NCBI GenBank assembly: GCA_900316585.1
Contig: ONDM01000005.1
Coordinates: 62,001-126,000 of the forward strand
Length of the DNA stretch: 64,000 nt
DNA from: an uncultured Prevotellaceae bacterium
Lineage (GTDB): Bacteria > Bacteroidota > Bacteroidia > Bacteroidales > Bacteroidaceae
Direction of reading: 5' to 3'
The notes beneath the pieces are model-generated. The model was not told where the DNA came from. It ran no database searches and saw only the letters and a program-made list of their open reading frames with translations. The position numbers were made by a program, and so were the translations under genes. Shown piece by piece: positions 1-8,141 of this stretch; the stretch's first letter is position 1, and each line of letters starts with the position of its first letter.

Positions 1-878
1 ATATATCAACAGAAGAGGCTGATGTGTTGATAAAGTATTTGGATGAGAAACTAGGTAACGATATTGTCCGTTTTTATACTGGTGTGCAGTATCGGCATCT
101 GTTGGTTGTAAAGGGAGGTGACAAACGCTTGAAATGTACCCCTCCTCATGATGTACCGCTTCAGCCATGGAGACCTTTACTTATTCAGGCTGAGGTTCCG
201 GAAGCGCAGACTACAGCAGATTTGTTGAATAGTTTGATTCTGAAATCTCATGAATTGTTGTCTAAGCATCCGCTAAACTTGAAACGACAGGCAGAGGGCA
301 AGGATCCGGCAAATAGTATTTGGCCTTGGAGTCCTGGTTTCCGCCCAAATATGGAATCGCTTACCCATATGTATCCACAGATTAAAGAAGGATCTGTTAT
401 TTCAGCAGTTGATTTAATTAAGGGAATTGGGCATTATGCAGGTTTGAAGAATATAGAAGTTCCAGGAGCTACAGGCCTTTATAACACTAATTATGAAGGT
501 AAGGTGCAGGCCGCTTTGAATGCGTTGAAAAAAGAAGATTTTGTCTATCTTCATATTGAAGCCCCTGATGAGGCTGGCCATGAGGGTGATATACCGTTGA
601 AACTTCGTACTATTGAGGATATTGATGCTAAAGTGGTTGGGCCTATCTATAATGAGGTTAAGACCTGGGAAGAGCCTGTAGCCATCAGTGTACTGCCTGA
701 TCATCCTACTCCTTGTGAGCTTCGCACCCATACTGGTGAGCCAATTCCGTTTCTGATTTATTTTCCTGGTATCCAACCGGATAATGTGGAAGTGTTTGAT
801 GAGGTGTCTTGTGTAGAAGGAAGTTATGGGCTGCTTGAGTGTGGAACATTCATGAAATTGTTTATGTCAATAGGATAA
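1..878 (+). CDS. ApgM-like phosphoglycerate mutase-family enzyme, probable homoserine kinase (5' truncated)
   Basis: The reading frame is open to the left window edge (frame from base 3), so only the C-terminal ~292 residues are present. The sequence belongs to the cofactor-independent phosphoglycerate mutase (ApgM) branch of the alkaline phosphatase superfamily: visible are NSIWPWSPG, HIEAPDEAGHEGD and SVLPDHPTPCELRTHTGEPIP, whose Asp/His residues are the metal ligands of the fold. It ends 3 bases before thrC, so the two are cotranscribed. In Bacteroides an ApgM homologue sits between thrA and thrC where no classical thrB exists, and such homologues have been proposed to act as homoserine kinase. 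I infer that role here from context; glycolytic mutase activity is the alternative. Confidence 0.8.
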   Translation, partial: ISTEEADVLIKYLDEKLGNDIVRFYTGVQYRHLLVVKGGDKRLKCTPPHDVPLQPWRPLLIQAEVPEAQTTADLLNSLILKSHELLSKHPLNLKRQAEGKDPANSIWPWSPGFRPNMESLTHMYPQIKEGSVISAVDLIKGIGHYAGLKNIEVPGATGLYNTNYEGKVQAALNALKKEDFVYLHIEAPDEAGHEGDIPLKLRTIEDIDAKVVGPIYNEVKTWEEPVAISVLPDHPTPCELRTHTGEPIPFLIYFPGIQPDNVEVFDEVSCVEGSYGLLECGTFMKLFMSIG

Positions 879-881
879 GAT

Positions 882-2180
882 ATGAAGTATTATAGTACCA
901 ATGGTCAGGCATCATTTGCCACACTACAAGATGCCGTAGTGAAAGGACTGGCTAGTGACAAGGGTTTGTATATGCCAGAAAGGATAAAGCTACTGCCACA
1001 GGCTTTTTATGATCATATTGAGGATCTGAGTTTTCAAGAAATAGCTTACAGAGTGGCTGATGAATTCTTTGGAGAGGATGTTCCTTCTGAAACATTGAAG
1101 CAGATTGTATATGATACCTTATCCTTTGATGTCCCTGTGGTAAAAGTAAAAGATAATATTTATTCTTTAGAACTTTTCCATGGCCCAACTTTGGCTTTTA
1201 AGGATGTTGGAGCTCGTTTCATGGCTCGTTTGTTAGGCTATTTCATCCGAAAGGAGGGTAAGGAACAGGTGAATGTGCTGGTTGCAACTAGCGGTGACAC
1301 TGGTAGTGCCGTTGCAAACGGATTCTTGGGTGTGGAAGGCATTCATGTCTATGTACTTTACCCTAAAGGTAAAGTCAGTCCTATCCAGGAATGCCAGTTT
1401 ACTACTTTAGGCCAGAATATCACAGCGTTGGAAATTGATGGTGTCTTTGATGATTGTCAGGCATTGGTAAAGAATGCTTTTGTGGATGCTCAATTGAAAC
1501 AACACATGAAGTTGACTTCCGCCAATTCTATCAATGTGGCTCGTTTCTTGCCACAGTCTTTCTATTATTTTTATGCTTATGCACAACTGAAAAAACAGGG
1601 GAAGGCTGATGATTTGGTGGTTTGTGTACCAAGTGGTAATTTTGGAAATATCTGCTCTGCTTTATTTGGCAAGAAAATGGGATTACCTGTGAAGCGTTTC
1701 ATCGCAGCCAACAATGCTAATGACATTTTCTTCAAGTATTTGAAGACAGGTAAATATGAGCCTAAACCATCTGTTCAGACCATTGCTAATGCCATGGATG
1801 TGGGGAATCCTTCTAATTTTGCACGTATTTACGACCTTTATGGTAAAGACCATGCAGCTATTTGTGCCGATATAAGTGGTGCTACTTATTCAGATGAGCA
1901 GATTGCGGATACTATACGTGAAGTACAAGCAGAAACGGGTTATATATGCGATCCTCATGGTGCTTGTGGATACCGTGCCCTTAAAGAAGGCTTGAAAGAG
2001 GGAGAAGTAGGTCTGTTCCTGGAAACAGCTCATCCTGCAAAGTTCAAGAGTACGGTGGATAAGATTTTGGGTGCCGATATAGAAATCCCTGCCAAGTTGC
2101 AGGCATTCATGAAAGGGACAAAACAGAGTATTCCTCTTTCTAAGGAATTTACCGAGTTCAAGAAATTCTTAATGAATTAG
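882..2180 (+). CDS. thrC: Threonine synthase
   Basis: PLP enzyme converting O-phosphohomoserine to threonine in the cytoplasm. The 432-residue length is usual for the ThrC family. The N-terminus MKYYSTNGQASFATLQDAV is typical, the PLP lysine lies in LAFKDVGARF (K107), and the glycine-rich phosphate-binding stretch ATSGDTGSAVANGF follows near residue 135. It starts 3 bases after the ApgM-like gene, supporting a thr operon whose first gene lies left of the window. Its last 4 bases overlap the 3' end of the convergent hypothetical gene at 2177-2647, so no terminator separates them. Confidence 0.97.
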   Translation: MKYYSTNGQASFATLQDAVVKGLASDKGLYMPERIKLLPQAFYDHIEDLSFQEIAYRVADEFFGEDVPSETLKQIVYDTLSFDVPVVKVKDNIYSLELFHGPTLAFKDVGARFMARLLGYFIRKEGKEQVNVLVATSGDTGSAVANGFLGVEGIHVYVLYPKGKVSPIQECQFTTLGQNITALEIDGVFDDCQALVKNAFVDAQLKQHMKLTSANSINVARFLPQSFYYFYAYAQLKKQGKADDLVVCVPSGNFGNICSALFGKKMGLPVKRFIAANNANDIFFKYLKTGKYEPKPSVQTIANAMDVGNPSNFARIYDLYGKDHAAICADISGATYSDEQIADTIREVQAETGYICDPHGACGYRALKEGLKEGEVGLFLETAHPAKFKSTVDKILGADIEIPAKLQAFMKGTKQSIPLSKEFTEFKKFLMN

Positions 2181-2647
2181 ATGCTTTCAAATGCGCCCAA
2201 AAGGTCATTAAGCTTGCTGACCAGTCCCTTCTGACTGTCATCGGCATAGATTTCTTCCACCTTGTCAGATACCAACCGGAATTCCTCTTCGTTGCGGATA
2301 ACGCCTCTCTTCAAGATGTTTTGGATGCGTATGTTGTTACGATTGGATAAATCGTTTAGGTCAAATTTGAATTCCTGGCGAAGCTTAGAATTCAGCATTA
2401 ACAATGCCTGTTGATTCATTGATTCCATGGCATATTCATTTATGTCATGAAGCAATCCTTTCCGAGCTTGAAGTCTATATTTGTGTTTCCAGTTCACATC
2501 ACAGGTTTTTAGTACGATTTCTCGCCACATTGGTAAGTCTTCTCCCCAAAATCTCTCCAGGGATTCCAAAATGGTCAGGCACCATTTCTCCAGTAATTCT
2601 GGATTCTTCGGCAGTTCGAGCTTAGTTGGCTTGCTTTTAACTGTCAT
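2177..2647 (-). CDS. Conserved hypothetical protein, 156 aa
   Basis: I do not recognise the family. The product is soluble, rich in charged residues and probably all-helical, with no signal peptide, membrane segment or metal motif. The C-terminal half (NIRIQNILKRGVIRNEEEFRLVSDKVEEIYADD) looks like a helical hairpin. A start at 2647 gives MTVKSKPTKLELPKNPE, which reads as a natural N-terminus. Its stop overlaps the thrC stop by 4 bases on the opposite strand. The 124 bases upstream hold no clear -7 box. Confidence 0.7.
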   Translation of the reverse strand: MTVKSKPTKLELPKNPELLEKWCLTILESLERFWGEDLPMWREIVLKTCDVNWKHKYRLQARKGLLHDINEYAMESMNQQALLMLNSKLRQEFKFDLNDLSNRNNIRIQNILKRGVIRNEEEFRLVSDKVEEIYADDSQKGLVSKLNDLLGAFESI

Positions 2648-2771
2648 ATGTCCAATAAAGTTTTAATATCTGATTTAGGATAATTCCGATTTTATCTAGT
2701 TGCTAGTACAACTGATGGCTGTGGATACACGCCATTACTGCATGCTGCACTTCAACCAAGTTCTTCCATTA

Positions 2772-3146
2772 CTATTTCATGAATACGAAATATACGGCCA
2801 GCAAAAGGCAGATAAATGCAGCCAGGTGGTTCCAGTGCAAGGCTTCACCTGCAAATAGGACTTTGGTAAAGATGGTAAAAATGATGAGGGTGATAACCTC
2901 CTGCATGACTTTCAGTTGCATGAGTGAATAAGGACCTCCATTTTCTACAAAGCCTATTCGGTTGGCAGGTACCTGTAGGGTGTATTCTGCCAGTGCGATG
3001 CCCCATGAAAATAGAATCACACCAGCCAGTGGCCAGTTGTCGGAGATGTGCATTTGCTGGAGCTTTAGATGTCCATACCAGGCAAAAGTCATAAAGATGT
3101 TGCTGCCTACTAGCAGCAAGATGGTAAGAATTCCACGTGTAAGCAT
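2772..3146 (-). CDS. DUF486 (DMT-like) small membrane protein
   Basis: A 124-residue protein with four predicted hydrophobic segments (about 5-20, 38-58, 75-97 and 105-122). The sequence MTFAWYGHLKLQ, then SWGIALAEYTLQVPANRIGF, then LKVMQEVITLIIF, matches the DUF486 family, distantly related to small drug/metabolite exporters. Function is unknown. It starts 2 bases after the mntP stop, so it is translated from the mntP transcript. That raises a possible link to metal efflux, but gene order alone is weak evidence. Confidence 0.85.
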   Translation of the reverse strand: MLTRGILTILLLVGSNIFMTFAWYGHLKLQQMHISDNWPLAGVILFSWGIALAEYTLQVPANRIGFVENGGPYSLMQLKVMQEVITLIIFTIFTKVLFAGEALHWNHLAAFICLLLAVYFVFMK

Positions 3147-3148
3147 GA

Positions 3149-3724
3149 TTAATTAAAACCGTAAAGGTGGCTAAGCAGCACTTTGGTGCCGATGCAGATT
3201 AAAACAATTCCCCCTAGCAAGTCTGGTTTGAATTTGTACTTCTTCCCAAAGAAAACGCCAATCAAATAACCAGCTATGGTGAAAATAAAGGATGTGAATC
3301 CTATAACAATAGTAGGAAAGACCAGTTGGACCCATTTAGAATAACCGGTACATGCCAGTGACACACCTACAGCCAAAGCATCAATACTGGTGGCAACTGC
3401 TAGTGCTAATATCACTTTAAGTTTAGTCGGATTCATGGTCTTTTCCTCTTCTTCCATAAAACTTTCACGAATCATTTTTATGCCTAAAAACAATAGCAGG
3501 AAGAATGCAATCCAATGGTCATAGGCTTCTAGGTATTTTTGAAAATTAGAAGTTAAAGACCAACCGATTAATGGCATAAAGGCTTGAAATAAACCAAAAA
3601 AGACAGCCATGGTCAGGGCATTTTGCCAATTCATTTTGCGAACAATTGCTCCACTTGCTATAGATACAGAAAAGCAATCCATAGCTAGTGCTATGCCAAG
3701 TAACCAGATTTCTAATGCTGTCAT
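3149..3724 (-). CDS. mntP: Putative manganese efflux pump MntP
   Basis: Inner-membrane protein of about 191 residues with six hydrophobic helices. It carries the two family motifs with an intramembrane Asp, LGIALAMDCFSVSIASG near the N-terminus and ALAVATSIDALAVGVSLA in the second half. MntP exports Mn2+ in enterobacteria. The frame is open further upstream to 3751, but the family N-terminus is MTALEIWLLGIALAMD, so I set the start at 3724. Downstream is the DUF486 gene (2-base gap). Upstream is a promoter at 3951-3958 and a terminator hairpin at 3793-3835; expression may therefore depend on read-through of an upstream RNA, or on a second promoter I could not identify. Confidence 0.92.
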   Translation of the reverse strand: MTALEIWLLGIALAMDCFSVSIASGAIVRKMNWQNALTMAVFFGLFQAFMPLIGWSLTSNFQKYLEAYDHWIAFFLLLFLGIKMIRESFMEEEEKTMNPTKLKVILALAVATSIDALAVGVSLACTGYSKWVQLVFPTIVIGFTSFIFTIAGYLIGVFFGKKYKFKPDLLGGIVLICIGTKVLLSHLYGFN

Positions 3725-3792
3725 ATAATTGTCAAACCTAAACGGCTGCAAATTTACAACATCTCATTGAGAAAAAGCCATAAATAGGTCAT

Positions 3793-3835
3793 AAAAAAAT
3801 GAGCCCAGACCCGCATCCCTGCGAATCTGGAACTC
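3793..3835 (-). terminator. Intrinsic terminator of the RNA upstream of mntP
   Basis: On the minus strand a nearly perfect GC-containing hairpin (arms 3826-3835 and 3801-3809, inner CGCA/TGCG stem with loop GGGA) is followed by a run of seven Us. Confidence 0.75.
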
Positions 3836-3946
3836 TCTTGTTATTTACACTACTTTAAAATTGTTTCTTTATATGGTTTTACGTAATCAGAATATCTGTG
3901 TGCAGTGAATAACTAAAAAATAACTAACTAATAACTTAAATTCTAC
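3793..3946 (-). ncRNA. Candidate structured RNA or attenuated leader upstream of mntP
   Basis: A minus-strand transcript of about 150 nt bounded by a promoter and an intrinsic terminator. The promoter has TATCTTTG (complement of 3951-3958) with ATTG 20 nt upstream (complement of 3979-3982). The terminator is a long stem, GAG-CCAGA-CGCA paired with TGCG-TCTGG-CTC (3801-3835), followed by seven Us (3793-3799). Inside, 3904-3913 can pair with 3840-3851 (GTTATT+CACT with AGTG+AATAAC) to form a central stem-loop. The mntP start lies ~70 nt past the terminator, so this may be a free small RNA or an attenuator. I see no match to the yybP-ykoY manganese riboswitch core. Confidence 0.5.
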
Positions 3947-3950
3947 ACTG

Positions 3951-3982
3951 CAAAGATACACTGTTCCTGTTATTCCTGCAAT
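3951..3982 (-). promoter_or_regulatory. Bacteroidetes-type promoter of the RNA upstream of mntP
   Basis: Minus-strand TATCTTTG at 3951-3958 matches the -7 consensus TAnnTTTG. ATTG at 3979-3982 sits 20 nt upstream as the -33 element. Confidence 0.65.
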
Positions 3983-4059
3983 CGCAAAAATAGGTATTCT
4001 TTAACCGGTTCTTCTGGAAGAAATGTCTAGTGTCTACTAAAATATGGGTAGTCCCTAGT

Positions 4060-6267
4060 CTATCCGGCATAACTATGCATACCTCCTAGTAAGAAATTCA
4101 CGCCAAAATAAGTGAATAGTACACTCAGAAAAGCAAATATCATATATAGGTGGAACCATTTAGGCTTGCGTATAAATGGCACGGATGCCTGATGAAGGGG
4201 TATGGCATATATCATCATGGTAATGAGAGCCCAGACTTCTTTTGGATCCCAGCCCCAATAGCGTCCCCAACTGACATTGGCCCAAATGGCTCCGATAAAG
4301 ATTCCTGCAGTGAGGCAGAAGAGGGCAGGGTAAAGCATGAGTCTGCTCATTCTGGTAAGTTGTCCTATTTGCTTGTCATATAATGGTGTTTTTGGCAACA
4401 ATGTGGCCGTGATTCCATTGAACAGGCAGAAGGCAAGCAAGGAATATGCCAGCATGATGACGCAAACGTGAATGCTGAGCAAAGGTGATGCTAGTACCGG
4501 CATGAGCAGGGTTATCTGTGGATTGCTCTGTCCCATCATGTTTACAAGCAGGGTAAGACCAGTTAGTAGGAATCCATAGGGCATGATTAGGGTATATCTG
4601 CGGTAGAGCAGCAGGGTCAGTATGAGTGTGCAGAATGCCATGAACTGCATGGTCTCATAGCCATTGGTTAATGGTAAATGTCCAGATATATACCCTCTTA
4701 GTCCTATCAGGTAGCCTAAATAGAGAATAGCTAGGACTAAAATGATGCAGAGAGGAACAGAAAGTTTCTTGCTTGGCTTTTTATCTTTAATCCATAGTCT
4801 AACGTAGATGAAGAACAGAATGATACCTATGGTGGCAAATGCCATGGCCATGGGGCGTGTATAGTCTATGGTATTATACTGTTTTTCTGCATGGAATACC
4901 CTGTTTGAAGGAAGTGCCCCTTTTGCTTCTTGTTTTTGGTATTTCAGAATCTTACTGGCTATTTCCAGCACCTCATTATAATTCTCTTGGACAGCCTGCT
5001 CGGCCATATAGTCTTGTGTCTTCTTTATGAAGAACCATTGTTCCTTGTTTTCTTCGTTTTCCAGTTCTACAGGGAGTTTGTCGGCTTGTGAGAACCACTG
5101 CAGTTCATCATTGTTTTTATATGGGTATATTTTCAGTAGTTGCCCGTTGAATAGCATAAGTAGGACGTTCAATTTCTCATCAGCTTCATGAATAGCTTGA
5201 GCTCCGTCAACTTCTTGTCCACTGTGAATTTGGTTCATAACCTCTTCCAACTTGTAACCTTCTGTATTATGGAAGTCCAAGTAAGATGCATAGGAACCTT
5301 TAATGCCAATGGTTTGGGCCACCTGGCTTTTTATTTTAATCATGGGCTCTTCTGTCCATGTAGTGGGAAAGAGTATCCAGCCCCAGAAAACTTGTTCAGA
5401 AGAATATCCTTTGTAGGATGCCTTTCCATACAGCTTGGTGGTAAAGTCTTTAGCTACAGTCTGAAGTGGACAAACGCGACCATTATAATATGTGTATAGA
5501 TTACCCAACTGCTTTGCTACATCTTTAGGAAGGACTCTGGGTTCTTTGGCTTGGACATCTACTGGTATGCTGCTGGTCAGTACTAGAAGGCAGATTACAG
5601 CGACAGCTTTGTTTTTCAATAGTTTTCTAAAGCCCTCTTTGGGTGATATAAGGAACATTAGCATCGAAAGGAAAAGTAGTCCATACCCAGTGTAGGTTAT
5701 TCCAATACCCCATGGATCATAGGCTACAGAAAGCATGGTACCTTCACCGTCACTGTCATATCCAGACTGATAGAAACGGTAGCCTCTATGTTGACCTATG
5801 TGGTTCATGGATATTTGCATGTCTTTATCTTCAGCCTTGATGATGGAGACATAGTCCATGGCAGATAGGGTGCCAGGGTAGTTTTCCACTTGAAAGTCTA
5901 TCAGATTCAAAGTGAAAGGAAACTTGTTTATTCTGTGGTCACTAGTGATGAAATAGTCTGTCGTTTCTCCTTTTCTAAGGTGAGTGGAACCTTGAATTCC
6001 AAAGAAATGTGTAATGCCGGCTCCTAGCAGGATAAGGACGAAAGACATATGGAGTACAAAAGTAATGGGGCGCTTGAATAGTTTACATTTGATAATGTAT
6101 ATCACTCCCGTAATGACAAGAAGACTCCATAGAATGGTGAACCATAGTGACCCATAGATTAAGGAGAACGCCGTGGAACTGCTTTCAATCTTCTCTATGA
6201 AGGAGGCACTAATAAGAACTATTATAATCAGTAAAAATAGTGTAAATACCAGATATTTCAATTTCAT
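4060..6267 (-). CDS. ResB-CcsA fusion, cytochrome c synthase
   Basis: System II cytochrome c maturation protein that exports haem and attaches it to CxxCH cytochromes outside the inner membrane. This 735-residue protein is a natural fusion. The N-terminal half is ResB/Ccs1-like (membrane segments near residues 6-25, 40-60, 70-90 and 190-210, then a periplasmic domain of ~240 residues). The C-terminal half is CcsA-like with multiple helices and the Trp-rich haem-handling motif WGRYWGWDPKEVW (about 667-679). The DUF1111 gene upstream on the same strand encodes a cytochrome with two CxxCH motifs, an obvious client. A terminator at 6345-6381 separates the two, and this gene has its own -7 box at 6292-6299 with an operator-like dyad at 6321-6340. 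Confidence 0.93.
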   Translation of the reverse strand: MKLKYLVFTLFLLIIIVLISASFIEKIESSSTAFSLIYGSLWFTILWSLLVITGVIYIIKCKLFKRPITFVLHMSFVLILLGAGITHFFGIQGSTHLRKGETTDYFITSDHRINKFPFTLNLIDFQVENYPGTLSAMDYVSIIKAEDKDMQISMNHIGQHRGYRFYQSGYDSDGEGTMLSVAYDPWGIGITYTGYGLLFLSMLMFLISPKEGFRKLLKNKAVAVICLLVLTSSIPVDVQAKEPRVLPKDVAKQLGNLYTYYNGRVCPLQTVAKDFTTKLYGKASYKGYSSEQVFWGWILFPTTWTEEPMIKIKSQVAQTIGIKGSYASYLDFHNTEGYKLEEVMNQIHSGQEVDGAQAIHEADEKLNVLLMLFNGQLLKIYPYKNNDELQWFSQADKLPVELENEENKEQWFFIKKTQDYMAEQAVQENYNEVLEIASKILKYQKQEAKGALPSNRVFHAEKQYNTIDYTRPMAMAFATIGIILFFIYVRLWIKDKKPSKKLSVPLCIILVLAILYLGYLIGLRGYISGHLPLTNGYETMQFMAFCTLILTLLLYRRYTLIMPYGFLLTGLTLLVNMMGQSNPQITLLMPVLASPLLSIHVCVIMLAYSLLAFCLFNGITATLLPKTPLYDKQIGQLTRMSRLMLYPALFCLTAGIFIGAIWANVSWGRYWGWDPKEVWALITMMIYAIPLHQASVPFIRKPKWFHLYMIFAFLSVLFTYFGVNFLLGGMHSYAG

Positions 6268-6291
6268 ATAGTGTATTGCTTATATCGGAGA

Positions 6292-6299
6292 CAAAGGTA
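6292..6299 (-). promoter_or_regulatory. Promoter -7 box of the ResB-CcsA gene
   Basis: Minus-strand TACCTTTG (complement of 6292-6299) fits TAnnTTTG. The expected -33 position reads ATTT rather than TTTG, so the promoter may need an activator; the dyad at 6321-6340 is placed for one. Confidence 0.6.
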
Positions 6300-6320
6300 C
6301 ATCTTTTCAGATAGATAGGA

Positions 6321-6340
6321 AATAACCATATGTGGGTATT
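6321..6340. promoter_or_regulatory. Operator-like dyad AATAACCATATGTGGGTATT
   Basis: A 20-bp imperfect palindrome in which 8 of 10 base pairs are symmetrical. It is centred 38.5 bp from the near edge of the -7 box, about -45 from the expected start. The GTGGGTATT half-site recurs twice in the intergenic region between the porin operon and the hemerythrin-LuxR regulator. Binding by that regulator is inferred. Confidence 0.45.
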
Positions 6341-6344
6341 TCAT

Positions 6345-6381
6345 AAAAAAACGTGTCTTTGGTTTCAAAGGCACGTTTTTT
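6345..6381. terminator. Bidirectional terminator after the DUF1111 gene
   Basis: ACGTGTCTTT (6351-6360) pairs with AAAGGCACGT (6367-6376), flanked by A-rich and T-rich runs. It ends the porin-imelysin-DUF1111 operon. Confidence 0.75.
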
Positions 6382-6403
6382 AGATCATTTGAGTTAACTC
6401 CTT

Positions 6404-8092
6404 TTAGATGGAATTGATGAATGTGACAACCGCATCACGTTCCTCCTTGCTTAACTTGCGGAAAGCTTCTACTGAACTACGGGCATCACTTTGTTTGCTT
6501 CCATGCCACATAATAGCTTCCAAAACGTTGCGGGCACGACGGTCATGCAGGCGGTCTTGATGTGCTGCAACTAGAAGTGACAAACCACGGCCCCACAGTG
6601 GAGTGGTGCGGCACCAACCGGTGCGGATGTCGTTCACCATGAACAGGCGGTGCTGTACCATATCAGTGTATGGCCAGATTTTCTGGTGTGGATAACGGGG
6701 CATGTCTTCATCACTGAATCCATTGACATTGCTTCCTGTATTATTAGGATCTTGAATATGATCATCTCCTGTAGTCCATGATGGACGGTGGCAAGTCGCA
6801 CATCCTAGTTCACGGAATAGTTTGTGCCCTAATTTCACCTCGTCTTTGTCTAGGTTACGAGCAGCTGGAACTGCAAGACCACGGTGCCAGATCATGAAGT
6901 CTCTGTATTCATCATGAGTCATGTCAACGTCTGCAATTGCAGCACCTGTGGTGTAGCTGCCATCTTCATTCTCTGTAATCTCTCTTCCCATCAGGTAGCG
7001 ATAGATATCGTATCTTACACCCTTGTCTGTCTTCTCTTCCGGGAAATAGTTGTAAAACTCAGCCTGAACTTCTGGGTCTTCAGATGCAGTCTTGGCATAG
7101 GCAGCAGTCATGTAGTGGTATCTGCGGTCGTCACGAGTCACATTGGTGATATTCCAGATGGCATTAGCACCAGCGGCATCCAACAGTGGACCACGGCTCA
7201 TGGCATAAGTGAAGCGACGCACATAAGGTTCACCTGACAAGCCTTTGTAATAACTGTTCCATGTATGACTGTCGCTGTTCCAATAGGCAGGATTTAAGGT
7301 TACATACTTGTCTTCGGCTGCCCATTGAGCTACAATGGAATCATCAGGAATGGCATCTAGCAGCCCAGTGCCATATACACCAATTGTAGATTCCAAACGG
7401 ATGCCAACCTGGTCCATGGTTAGTGTGCCGTTCCTACTCTGGATAGGTACATAGAATGCACTTTCAGGAACTGTCACTTCTGGGTAAATCAGGCTGTAGG
7501 TTTCACCATCGGCAAACTTATTGCCCCACTCATCGGTGTATTCCAGCCACTGGATATTAATCTGATTCTCATCCAATGGAGCCTTGAATGGTTTCACAGC
7601 CAAGGTCTGAGGCATACCAGTAAGTGAGGTCAGATAAGAATCGTCACTTTTGTCATAAAACACTAGCAGGTAGCCATTGCCACCGTCTGTAGCCTTATAC
7701 CTGTCCATTCTCTTTCCATATCCATAGTTTGGATGGCAATAGAGACAGCCGTTTCGTACCATCAACGGGCCAAGGCCTTCGAATAAGGTACCTTTAGTCT
7801 GATGAAAATCACGTTCAAAGAATCTTTCACCATTCATGAAAGACTGGTGCATTCCTGCATTTTCAACGGCTGGGGTCGGCTGAGCGAAAGCATATGAACT
7901 TGCATTGAATACGGTACCTAATTCTCCACCAGAGTAGTATTCTTCTTCATTGATTACATATTCGGGTTCTGGATCTGGTGTCGGATCCGGATCTGGAGTT
8001 GGTTGTGGAGTAATATTTATCTCATTATCGTCACAAGCAGCTAGGGCTAGACATGCGACTAGAGCAAATATATGAATCTTAATATATCTCAT
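6404..8092 (-). CDS. Di-haem DUF1111 (thiol-oxidoreductase-like) lipoprotein
   Basis: A 562-residue exported c-type cytochrome of the di-haem oxidoreductase / DUF1111 family. It begins with a lipoprotein signal peptide (LALAAC, Cys20) and a Pro/Asp-rich linker (about 28-44). Two haem motifs are visible: CLYCH (116-120) and CATCH (431-435), plus the family-typical FRELGCATCHRP and a C-terminal TPLWGRG segment. DUF1111 proteins are repeatedly found beside imelysins in iron-linked loci; the substrate is unknown. It is the last gene of the operon porin, imelysin, DUF1111 (49-bp gap to imelysin). The ResB-CcsA gene next door can mature it. Confidence 0.9.
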   Translation of the reverse strand: MRYIKIHIFALVACLALAACDDNEINITPQPTPDPDPTPDPEPEYVINEEEYYSGGELGTVFNASSYAFAQPTPAVENAGMHQSFMNGERFFERDFHQTKGTLFEGLGPLMVRNGCLYCHPNYGYGKRMDRYKATDGGNGYLLVFYDKSDDSYLTSLTGMPQTLAVKPFKAPLDENQINIQWLEYTDEWGNKFADGETYSLIYPEVTVPESAFYVPIQSRNGTLTMDQVGIRLESTIGVYGTGLLDAIPDDSIVAQWAAEDKYVTLNPAYWNSDSHTWNSYYKGLSGEPYVRRFTYAMSRGPLLDAAGANAIWNITNVTRDDRRYHYMTAAYAKTASEDPEVQAEFYNYFPEEKTDKGVRYDIYRYLMGREITENEDGSYTTGAAIADVDMTHDEYRDFMIWHRGLAVPAARNLDKDEVKLGHKLFRELGCATCHRPSWTTGDDHIQDPNNTGSNVNGFSDEDMPRYPHQKIWPYTDMVQHRLFMVNDIRTGWCRTTPLWGRGLSLLVAAHQDRLHDRRARNVLEAIMWHGSKQSDARSSVEAFRKLSKEERDAVVTFINSI

Positions 8093-8141
8093 AAAATATA
8101 AGTTATATGAACTAAGTAGTATAAATATTAAACACTTCCGA

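Noticed and set aside
3793..3946. yybP-ykoY manganese riboswitch upstream of mntP
   Set aside because: The location is suggestive, but the conserved loop sequences of that riboswitch are not visible in the transcript.
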